A stretch of 64,000 nt of DNA from an uncultured Lachnospiraceae bacterium (GTDB taxonomy: Bacteria > Bacillota > Clostridia > Lachnospirales > Lachnospiraceae). The position numbers and the translations under genes were made by a program. Under the pieces are notes generated by a model. That model saw only the letters and a program-made list of their open reading frames with translations, ran no database searches and was not told where the DNA came from. The stretch lies in the NCBI GenBank assembly GCA_910579865.1, contig CAJTXA010000005.1, positions 62,001 to 126,000 of the forward strand. The letters run 5' to 3'. Positions 26,653-33,854 of this stretch are shown here, piece by piece (position 1 is the first letter of the stretch; each line of letters starts with the position of its first letter).

Positions 26653-26681
26653 ATTATAGCAAAAGTAAAATAAAATTTCAA
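26653..26681 (-). promoter_or_regulatory. Promoter of the CmpB-like gene
   Basis: On the minus strand TTGAAA, 17 bp, TATAAT, in the 192-bp gap between this gene and the TPM-protein gene. Confidence 0.75.
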
Positions 26682-26712
26682 TCTTTATTCTATCGTTTCT
26701 TTTTCCGACTTA

Positions 26713-27510
26713 TCAAAAGCTATGACCGCCTCCACCACCGGAACTATGACCGCCGCCTCCACCAGAACTACGACCACCACCAGATCCTCCAGAACTAGTT
26801 CGAATTGGACTATAACGTTTCGTTTCTCTTACAAGCTGTGCTCTTGGATGATTCATCTTATACTGCATTGGAATTCCAGTTAATCCCTCCGCCCTTGAAG
26901 GCTTCTTGCTTTTTGAATACAACATTACAATAAAATAATTGATTAAAAATGCCAATACTAATGCCAAGAAAATATTGCAAATATATTTCATTGGTTGTGC
27001 AATCTTTTCTCCACGGAGTAATGTAACAACCTGAGAAAACGCTTTACTAGCACACTGATAATACTGTCGTTTTGAAGCATAAGAATATACATTATCTGTA
27101 ATCACATTTGCATAATTTTTTGTAACCGTTTGATAAATTCTTCCATTACTATAAATCCAAATTTTTCGATAATCCATATCAATTAAAAATACAATTCCAC
27201 TCTCCCATTGAAACTGTTCCTGATAATAATTTTGTATAAATTGTTCTGTAGAGGAATAAGGATTTTGTGTAATCGTTACAAATGCAGCATTTCCATAAAT
27301 TGTAATTTCTTGCAGTTCTTCTGTAAGCTGCATTTTTTCTTTTTCTGAAAGTAAATCCGCTTGATCTTCTAAAATTATCCGATATGCTGTATCTGGATTT
27401 TCATAAACTTCAGTTGCATATACTATAACAGTATTTTTACAAAATAAGAAAGGAAAAATAATTCCAGCAAGAACAAATAGAAATTTTATTTTCTTTTTTA
27501 TATTAAGCAC
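26713..27510 (-). CDS. TPM-domain membrane protein with Gly/Ser/His-rich tail
   Basis: A 265-residue protein: a signal peptide or N-terminal helix (IKFLFVLAGIIFPFLFC), an extracytoplasmic TPM domain (about 30-155: VYENPDTAYRIILEDQADLLSEKEK split as VYENPDTAYRI and EDQADLLSEKEK, then VFLIDMDYRKIWIYSNG), one membrane helix near 185-205 and a cytoplasmic tail ending in repeats of GGGGGHS. This is the layout of YgcG/TPM proteins, some of which act in membrane-protein quality control or as phosphatases. The GTG at 27510 is chosen because GGGAGG lies 8 nt upstream; it overlaps the previous gene's stop by 8 bp, showing translational coupling. Confidence 0.8.
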   Translation of the reverse strand: MLNIKKKIKFLFVLAGIIFPFLFCKNTVIVYATEVYENPDTAYRIILEDQADLLSEKEKMQLTEELQEITIYGNAAFVTITQNPYSSTEQFIQNYYQEQFQWESGIVFLIDMDYRKIWIYSNGRIYQTVTKNYANVITDNVYSYASKRQYYQCASKAFSQVVTLLRGEKIAQPMKYICNIFLALVLAFLINYFIVMLYSKSKKPSRAEGLTGIPMQYKMNHPRAQLVRETKRYSPIRTSSGGSGGGRSSGGGGGHSSGGGGGHSF

Positions 27511-28957
27511 GATCATCACCTCCCTGTTTCTCAAACTGTGGTAATTTATGTGTAGATAATAGATTATAGGATTGAATAATTGACACAATTGTAAAACAAA
27601 TCGCAAACAAAGATAAAATTGCACCCCCATAATAATATAAATCTGATACAGGATGAAATACTAACAATAAGACACTAATTATAATTGCTATCACTGCACC
27701 AAAATATCCTATTACTTTTGGTTTTTCAAAACTAGTATGTAAAATCGGCTTCTTTTCTTGTATGTTATTTTTTCTTTCATTTGTTTTATTTCTGCTCTGT
27801 TCTATCCTTTTTCTCGCTTTCTGATTATTCACCCAATTTAATCCCCTATCTTCTTCCAAAGAATTTCTTTTTGCAATTTGATTTGCTTCCATACCATAGA
27901 TTAATAAAGTAAGCAGTCCAAGTACAGCAATACCAACTGTTAATACAGATGGAGTTAGTACAAAAATCCAATTTAAAATGAAAAAAATGGGAACCGCTAA
28001 AAATAATGAGCCTATTATATATTTCATAGGATCAATTGGTAAATCTGCTACAATTTTTCCTGTCTGTCCGTTAATCGTAGTATAAATCACTCTATCCTTC
28101 TTTCGGTAAGACATAAACCAAACTGGAAACATCGTTTCCTCTACCATATGTACTTTTACTTCTGGTATTACAGCTCCTGCTCCTGAAGTTTTCATAGAAC
28201 AAGCTGCAAATTGTGGTGTCTGTCGAATCCTTTGTAAATTCTCTTCCCATACCTTTGCCTTTGCATCGTTTTCATAGACTTTTTCACTAACATCTGGAAT
28301 ATCTGCATAAAATCCACTTAAAAATGCCGGACAAAAATCTTTTCTTTCTCCAATATTAAATGGTGCTAAATGTTCACTAATCCGATCTTCAAATGTAGAA
28401 GAAGCATCATAATAAATCCCATCATACCAGCTATCTACCTCTCCCGTCAAGCTAAAATGCTTGGTAATAATGTAATCTCCTCTTCGACTTTCCGTTTCTC
28501 CTAAAAGATGCAGTGAGCCTTCTTGTACGACTTCATAACTCCAATATGGCATATAAATTCCTCGAAAACTATCAATACAACTTTCATCCTTTAATTCTTT
28601 TGGTGCAAAAATTGCTTGACGCATTAGATTTTTATAAGCTTTTTTACAATCCTCTTTTGTTCTTCGAAATGGAACAACATATCGTGGCCGTTTTTCTTTA
28701 CTGATTCGGCTATAAAGAATCGTGGAAGCACCACAATAACTGCAAAAGCCTGCAGCAGCATGATCGGTGCTTAAAATTTCTCCTCCGCACTGTGGACAAG
28801 TAAATACTGTTACGTCATAAAGTTCCCTTTCCTCTGCATCCTTTGTTTTCGAATCAAACTGATAAGGATCAAACTGTGAATTGCAATGTTCACAACTCAT
28901 GCATTGTGCAGAAGGACTAAACTTTAAATTTCCTCCGCAATTAGGGCATTGTATCAT
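27503..28957 (-). CDS. Multi-zinc-ribbon membrane protein
   Basis: A 484-residue protein with zinc-ribbon cysteines at its N-terminus (CPNCGG, CMSCEHC, CPQCGG, CSYCGA), followed by a beta-rich region where FRGIYMPYWSYEV stands out, and three or four membrane helices in the C-terminal third (for example YIIGSLFLAVPIFFILNWIFVL and LTVGIAVLGLLTLLIYGM). Related proteins are common in Firmicutes, often next to TPM genes; the function is not established. The start at 28957 has AAGGAGGAAAG upstream. It is the third gene of a four-gene minus-strand operon and is coupled to the TPM gene. Confidence 0.75.
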   Translation of the reverse strand: MIQCPNCGGNLKFSPSAQCMSCEHCNSQFDPYQFDSKTKDAEERELYDVTVFTCPQCGGEILSTDHAAAGFCSYCGASTILYSRISKEKRPRYVVPFRRTKEDCKKAYKNLMRQAIFAPKELKDESCIDSFRGIYMPYWSYEVVQEGSLHLLGETESRRGDYIITKHFSLTGEVDSWYDGIYYDASSTFEDRISEHLAPFNIGERKDFCPAFLSGFYADIPDVSEKVYENDAKAKVWEENLQRIRQTPQFAACSMKTSGAGAVIPEVKVHMVEETMFPVWFMSYRKKDRVIYTTINGQTGKIVADLPIDPMKYIIGSLFLAVPIFFILNWIFVLTPSVLTVGIAVLGLLTLLIYGMEANQIAKRNSLEEDRGLNWVNNQKARKRIEQSRNKTNERKNNIQEKKPILHTSFEKPKVIGYFGAVIAIIISVLLLVFHPVSDLYYYGGAILSLFAICFTIVSIIQSYNLLSTHKLPQFEKQGGDDRA

Positions 28958-28991
28958 AACTTTCCTCCTTAAAACCTTCAAAATCCTTTTT

Positions 28992-30062
28992 CTATTTTGT
29001 AAACAAAACTGAAATTGTCATTCCTCGTGATACCCAATCATCATTTCCAAACCCTCCTGCATTATAATAAACATATAGCTCATTACTTTCTAATTTTTCA
29101 ATTGGTATTGTAGCTTTCATTGTATAGAGTTTTTCTTCCTCTTGTTCCATATCTGTAATCTTTCCACTTTCCATAATAAACACATCATTCCGATTTGATG
29201 CTTTTTTTGTATAAACCCGAATATATTGATCCCCAGTATCCACTTCTTGAATTAAACAAGACAACTCTATCTCTACATTTTGATACCCAAGATTTTTCAA
29301 TGCCTGTATATCTACTTCTTCCATTATAAACCGATCATATGCATTTCCCTTAATATGCAGTTTTTGACGAAAGAATCCACTGTCACTAACCTCATACGTA
29401 TCCATTCGGTTATCCTGAAAAGAAGTAAAGGTCTTTACAATCTCTAGTGTTACTTCTCTCTGTTCCATATCCAATCGATGTTTTATATCTTTTAAATAAA
29501 ACTCCTTCTGTCCACTGTCAATCTCAACTGTTTTAGACTCATCCTGAAAACCTACAATACATTCTGCTCCCAAAAGTTCTCCAAATGGCAACACTTCCAT
29601 TAAATTTTTGTCGTACTTACAAGTCAGTTTTGGAATTCCAATTTCTCGTCCATTTTGAAAAAATGTAATCGTAAAATCCAGTGGTAAAAACTTTGGATAC
29701 AATCGCAGTAAATCCACTCCATAATATTCTCTTACTACCTTTCCATCTGCTCCTACATAGCAAACATCTGTATCTGTATAATACCCTTGAAATTGATACC
29801 CCTCCCGATTTAAAGTCTGAACTGTTGCTCCCTTTTTAAGTGTAATCTCATAGTAAGTTTCTTCATCCATATAAAGAGTTGCGATATATTCCTTTCCCTC
29901 TTGCCCACTATCCTCCAAAGTTCCTATCACTCCACCATCTTTTATTCCACTTTCCTCTTCTGTAATTGATGTTGTAGTAACAACAGGCGTTTCCTTCTGA
30001 GAAGAACAGGAAACGAAACACAACAAACATATTGATATTATCATTCGCATTTTTACCTTCAT
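28992..30062 (-). CDS. Lipoprotein with a bacterial repeat (InlB-like) motif
   Basis: A 356-residue predicted lipoprotein: signal sequence with lipobox LCFVSC at about residues 15-20. Residues ~60-115 contain the pattern ATLYMDEETYYEITLKKG then GYQFQGYYTD, typical of InlB B-repeat modules found in surface proteins. The rest is beta-rich without a recognised family. GAGGAGGAAG precedes the ATG, and that site sits within the decayed tandem repeat that follows the upstream gene. It lies between another lipoprotein gene and the zinc-ribbon gene in the same direction. Confidence 0.7.
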   Translation of the reverse strand: MKVKMRMIISICLLCFVSCSSQKETPVVTTTSITEEESGIKDGGVIGTLEDSGQEGKEYIATLYMDEETYYEITLKKGATVQTLNREGYQFQGYYTDTDVCYVGADGKVVREYYGVDLLRLYPKFLPLDFTITFFQNGREIGIPKLTCKYDKNLMEVLPFGELLGAECIVGFQDESKTVEIDSGQKEFYLKDIKHRLDMEQREVTLEIVKTFTSFQDNRMDTYEVSDSGFFRQKLHIKGNAYDRFIMEEVDIQALKNLGYQNVEIELSCLIQEVDTGDQYIRVYTKKASNRNDVFIMESGKITDMEQEEEKLYTMKATIPIEKLESNELYVYYNAGGFGNDDWVSRGMTISVLFTK

Positions 30063-30069
30063 TTTATCT

Positions 30070-30400
30070 TCCTCCTCAAAAGTAACCTATCACTTCTCTT
30101 TTCTGAAATAAAAATTTCAATCTTTCTTTTCTCCTTTTTCTTTCTCTTTAAAATTCAAATCCCCCTCTTTCCTTTAAAATCCAGTCTTTCTGCCTTTCTC
30201 TTTTTTCCTCCAAAATTCAAATTTTTACTCTTTTTCTTCTTCCCCCCTAAAATCTTCGTTTTCTTTTTCTTTCTCTCTAAAATCCAAACTTTCGTTTTTC
30301 TCTTCTTCTTTTCTAAAGTCTAAACTTTTATTCCTCTCTTCTTTTTCTCCAAAGTCCAAACTTTTATTCTTCTTTTCTTTCTTTTTAAAAATTTGTTCCG
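30070..30400 (-). repeat. Degenerate ~30-36 bp tandem repeat spanning a CDS end and the following gap
   Basis: On the minus strand a purine-rich unit (core AGTTTAGACTTTAGA) recurs every 30-39 bp. Three to four units encode the C-terminal NKSLDF repeats of the 494-residue lipoprotein; further decayed copies (cores ATTTGAATTTT, GACTGGATTTT) continue past its stop codon into the intergenic region to near 30070. Confidence 0.7.
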
Positions 30401-31709
30401 TTTTTCTTTTTAAAAGCAAAATTTTCCCACTTATTTTTAATATTACTATCAACACAAACCCTATTGCAATTCCTATCAACCATTTTTTTAATGTATTTTT
30501 CCATGTATTTTGATTTTCAGGAACAATTTCTGGTAATGTTACAATCTTTTCTCCAATCAAACTATCTGTATTTATGGTATAAGTATGCCCTTCTAATGTA
30601 TAAGTAACTCGAATTGTTCGAAAATCTTCAATTCCAGTATACTCATAATCATGACTAAACCAAGTATCATTCATAGCATAACGATATCCATCTTTTCTAC
30701 CAAATGAAATTGCCCAGTCATAACTACTTGCTACTAATTGAAGAACTGGATTTTTCTCTTCTGAAACATTCTGTTCTAAATCTGCATCTACCAAGCGATT
30801 AATTGTTTGATACTGATAAAAAAATCCATTACTTCTTTTACTTTCTTTTGCTGTTACAGTAACTTCATCTGGTGTAATTGCCTCTTCTTTATAAGAAACC
30901 TCTGGATCAATTTCACTAATTTTATCTTTCTCTTTTCCCTGATAAGCATAATGAAGTTCATTATATTCTACATCTACTTGCAAAATATCTTCTGGTGTAA
31001 AAGAAACTCCACGTTCTTTGTCAAAACAATTAAAAGCAAAATAGAAAAAAGAGCGTTTATCTTCATCTAACTTTTTATAATTATCTGTTATTTTATACCA
31101 AAGATCTTTAAATGTACCATTTTCCTTATTAAATTGATAAATACATTCAAATAGCTTTCCCTGAAGAATTACTTTATTTTGATATTCTAACCGAAATCGG
31201 AAAACATCATCTTCTATTCCCATATAGCAGATTTGATTCTGATAATGTATATAACTATCTGTTAAATCCTGCATATTACGGTAGGAAATTTCTGTAATCT
31301 CATATTTCTGCTCAGAAGAAATATCACAATGATACAGCACATACTTCTGATAATATCCATCTACTTCTACCAATTCTGGTCTATAAGTAATCTCATTCAT
31401 CACCATACTTTCCACTCGATATGCTGTCTCTTCTGTATCCTTTGGCATATTAAAATAAAGATAAAAAATATCCTGATCTGAAATCATAGAACAGATTTTA
31501 GTCAAAGCTAATGTATCATATCCTGATTTTAACTCCAATCCAAAATATTCAAAATCTTCTCTTATACTAGTTTCCTCTGTAATAGCAAACGTTCTTTCTA
31601 CTCTTGTATTGTTTTCTATTTGCTCCTTCTTCTCTATCTGATTTGCACATCCTATACAAAACAGCAGACAAAAGAGAAGTACTCCCCACCTTTTTAAAAT
31701 TCGTATCAT
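30225..31709 (-). CDS. Lipoprotein with C-terminal membrane helix and charged repeat tail
   Basis: A 494-residue protein. The N-terminus is a lipoprotein signal (LLFCLLFCIGCAN). A long beta-rich extracytoplasmic part of no recognised family follows. Near the C-terminus is a membrane helix (WLIGIAIGFVLIVILKISG, about 410-428), then a basic region and a charged tail made of repeats such as KNKSLDFGEKEE, RNKSLDFRKEEE and KNESLDFREKEK. A lipid anchor at one end and a membrane helix at the other would hold the protein at both ends. CAGGAGAG precedes the ATG. It is the first gene of the envelope operon. Confidence 0.7.
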   Translation of the reverse strand: MIRILKRWGVLLFCLLFCIGCANQIEKKEQIENNTRVERTFAITEETSIREDFEYFGLELKSGYDTLALTKICSMISDQDIFYLYFNMPKDTEETAYRVESMVMNEITYRPELVEVDGYYQKYVLYHCDISSEQKYEITEISYRNMQDLTDSYIHYQNQICYMGIEDDVFRFRLEYQNKVILQGKLFECIYQFNKENGTFKDLWYKITDNYKKLDEDKRSFFYFAFNCFDKERGVSFTPEDILQVDVEYNELHYAYQGKEKDKISEIDPEVSYKEEAITPDEVTVTAKESKRSNGFFYQYQTINRLVDADLEQNVSEEKNPVLQLVASSYDWAISFGRKDGYRYAMNDTWFSHDYEYTGIEDFRTIRVTYTLEGHTYTINTDSLIGEKIVTLPEIVPENQNTWKNTLKKWLIGIAIGFVLIVILKISGKILLLKRKTEQIFKKKEKKNKSLDFGEKEERNKSLDFRKEEEKNESLDFREKEKENEDFRGEEEKE

Positions 31710-31745
31710 TGCTCTCTCCTGTATTAAGACAATCCATCCCTTAGT

Positions 31746-31780
31746 AAAAAATACGGAAACAATGCTGGCATCGTTTCCGT
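31746..31780 (-). terminator. Terminator in the gap upstream of the lipoprotein operon
   Basis: On the minus strand a 13-bp stem with one mismatch (+ strand arms 31753-31765 and 31768-31780) followed by ATTTTTT. The only sources of minus-strand transcripts just upstream are the ABC-transporter stump and the structured element. Confidence 0.75.
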
Positions 31781-31850
31781 GGAAAAACCTACATCTTTAT
31801 TTACTTTTATTATATACGGTGGAAATAAAAAATCAAGAACTATTTCATCT

Positions 31851-31970
31851 CTACTTATCAACATTTTGATAAGCATCACATACTTCCTTCACTTTACCAA
31901 CCATCCTGCACTCTCCCTTCTCCAGCCAAACCACATATTGGCATAACCGAAGAATATCATTTCTACATTA
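31851..31970 (-). pseudogene. C-terminal remnant of a polysaccharide/teichoic-acid-type ABC transporter ATPase
   Basis: Reading the minus strand from 31970 gives a short frame ending at TAG (31851-31853) with DILRLCQYVVWLEKGECRMV followed by GKVKEVCDAYQNV. This is very like the end of the conserved ATPase core in TagH/Wzt/KpsT proteins (roughly ...LCDRAIWLEKGxIRMxGxxxEVCDAY). An in-frame stop lies just upstream, and no Walker motifs or start codon are present. I read it as the stump left after a deletion. The call rests on recall of the family pattern. Confidence 0.65.
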
Positions 31971-32017
31971 TTTTAAAATATATTAAAATTTATTACACTA
32001 ACCTACTTGTATCTACA

Positions 32018-32156
32018 GCAGAACGGAAGGGAAGGGTCTATGAAAGGTCATATTTCCCGTCGGCACTTAGGCACTGTATTTTAGTGCCTTAGTGTCCGCT
32101 ACGAGGAAATCCTAAGCGCAAGCGGGCCTGGAATAGACCCTTCCCTTCCGTTTTGC
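32018..32156. other. 139-nt structured element with 24-bp closing stem (ncRNA or MITE-like)
   Basis: Arms 32018-32041 and 32133-32156 are inverted repeats of 24 bp with one wobble. The 91-nt interior can fold into a 13-bp hairpin (32062-32075 with 32083-32097, one bulge and one mismatch) and a smaller one (CCGCT 32096-32100 with AGCGG 32121-32125, enclosing AGGA/TCCT). The element is clearly richer in G and C than its AT-rich flanks and has no plausible frame. It lies alone in a 574-bp gap between two terminator hairpins. I could not name a known RNA family. The rest of the gap holds an 8-bp palindrome at 31854-31873 and otherwise nothing recognised. Confidence 0.6.
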
Positions 32157-32210
32157 GTCCGCATAAGAAACCCCTAAATTCAACAATTTATTTTTTACAT
32201 ATTCTAACAC

Positions 32211-32246
32211 AAAAAGGTACTGTATCTTTCTATACAATACCTTTTT
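32211..32246 (-). terminator. Terminator of the GH43 operon
   Basis: Arms 32211-32225 and 32232-32246 form a 15-bp stem with one wobble, ending in five Ts on either strand, 38 bp after the GH43 stop codon. Confidence 0.8.
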
Positions 32247-32283
32247 CTTATCCCTATTTTCTCAACTTCCCATAAAAAACAAT

Positions 32284-33828
32284 TTATAACTTTTCAAAAA
32301 AGAAATAATCTACCCGCAGCACTCCCTGTGTTCTTCCCATTGTATTTATCGCAAACAATCCAGCCTTTACTCCAACCCAACGTCCAGGTGTTGCTTCCAC
32401 TACTTCTCCAATATCCTGATAATTCTCTCCATCTATACTATAAGCAAAAGAAACCTCTTTTTCTCTTTTTACTGTCATCTGCATATAAAGAATCTCTTCT
32501 GAAATCTGCCCAAAAACAGTCTCCACTTCATTTGCTTCCAACCATTCCCCTGTTCTTTGTACCAAATTCCGGCGTCCATCCTTTACCCTCAAAGCCAATC
32601 CAGTATAAACACCTCCCAAAGAGATCATTCCCGCATAATCCCCATCTACCAATCCACTAACATCTAACTTTGTTGTAATTCGAAACTCTGGTGCGGGCCA
32701 CTTTTGCAATAATAAATTGCTAACATCACAAAGTTGTGTATCTGCTTCTACCATCTGCGCATATAACAAAAGACAACTTTCCTTTGGATTTGTCTGATAC
32801 CAAAAATCCTGATAATTTGAATTCCACTGCCATTGAAGACCAAGTGTTTCTCCATCAAAATCATCGGAATCTTCTGGTGCATCAATTGCACAATCTGCCC
32901 CTGTATTTGGCTTTTGATAAACCATTACTGGTTCTCCACAACCATTTTCATCTTCATGAACCCCTATCACTGGCCAATCATTTACCCACTTCATTGGCTG
33001 AAGATGAATAATACGACCTGCATTTCCTACATCCTGAAAGTGAATAAACCAATCTTCTCCTGATGGTGTATCAACCCATGCTCCCTGATGAGGTCCATTA
33101 ACTGGAGAATTTCCCTGATGCATCACAATTTTTTCCTCATAAGGACCATAAATATTCTTCGATCGCAATACAGTTTGCCACCCAGTCTTCACTCCGCCTG
33201 CAGGAGCAAATATATAATAATACCCATTTCTTTTATATAACTTTGGACCTTCAATTGTAGGCTGTGTTTCATGCCCATCAAAAATATGCTTCCCATCATC
33301 TAATGTTTCGGTACAATCCGGCCGAATTGGACTCATATGAAGAATACTTTTAAACCCAATCCGACTTCTAGCAAATGCGGACACCATATAAGCTTTCCCA
33401 TCTTCATCCCAGAATGGACAAGGATCAATCCAACCAGTTACCTTCCGAACACAAACAGGTTCCTCCCATCCCTTAAATGGATCATCTGTTTTACACATAA
33501 AAATTCCTTCATCTGGCATAGGAATAAATATATAAAAATACCCCATATGAAACCGAATAGAAGGAGCCCATGCCCCACAGCCATGCATTGGCTTTTGATA
33601 ATTGTCAAATGGTAATTTTTCCATTGCATAACTAATCACTTTCCAATTCACTAAATCTTTTGAATAAAGAACTGGTACAGATGGGGAATTACAAAAACTA
33701 GACGCTACCATATAATAATCTGTATTTACACGAATTACATCTGGATCAGAATAATCCGTATATAAAATTGGATTCCGATAAGTCCCATCTCCATTGTCTG
33801 CTATCCACATTTTCTTTCTATCGCTCAT
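32284..33828 (-). CDS. GH43-family beta-xylosidase/alpha-L-arabinofuranosidase-type enzyme
   Basis: A 514-residue glycoside hydrolase of family 43. The five-bladed propeller shows the catalytic base in YTDYSDPDVIRV (D28), the pKa-modulating Asp in GWIDPCPFWDEDGKAY and the general acid Glu in TIEGPKLYKRNGYYY. The C-terminal ~190 residues are a beta-sandwich that usually completes the active site in xylosidase-like GH43. There is no signal peptide, so it probably acts on imported xylo- or arabino-oligosaccharides. AAGGAGAAAA precedes the ATG. It follows the ankyrin-GH43 gene by 26 bp and ends at a terminator. Confidence 0.92.
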   Translation of the reverse strand: MSDRKKMWIADNGDGTYRNPILYTDYSDPDVIRVNTDYYMVASSFCNSPSVPVLYSKDLVNWKVISYAMEKLPFDNYQKPMHGCGAWAPSIRFHMGYFYIFIPMPDEGIFMCKTDDPFKGWEEPVCVRKVTGWIDPCPFWDEDGKAYMVSAFARSRIGFKSILHMSPIRPDCTETLDDGKHIFDGHETQPTIEGPKLYKRNGYYYIFAPAGGVKTGWQTVLRSKNIYGPYEEKIVMHQGNSPVNGPHQGAWVDTPSGEDWFIHFQDVGNAGRIIHLQPMKWVNDWPVIGVHEDENGCGEPVMVYQKPNTGADCAIDAPEDSDDFDGETLGLQWQWNSNYQDFWYQTNPKESCLLLYAQMVEADTQLCDVSNLLLQKWPAPEFRITTKLDVSGLVDGDYAGMISLGGVYTGLALRVKDGRRNLVQRTGEWLEANEVETVFGQISEEILYMQMTVKREKEVSFAYSIDGENYQDIGEVVEATPGRWVGVKAGLFAINTMGRTQGVLRVDYFFFEKL

Positions 33829-33854
33829 TTTTTTCTCCTTTTTTATCTTTAATT

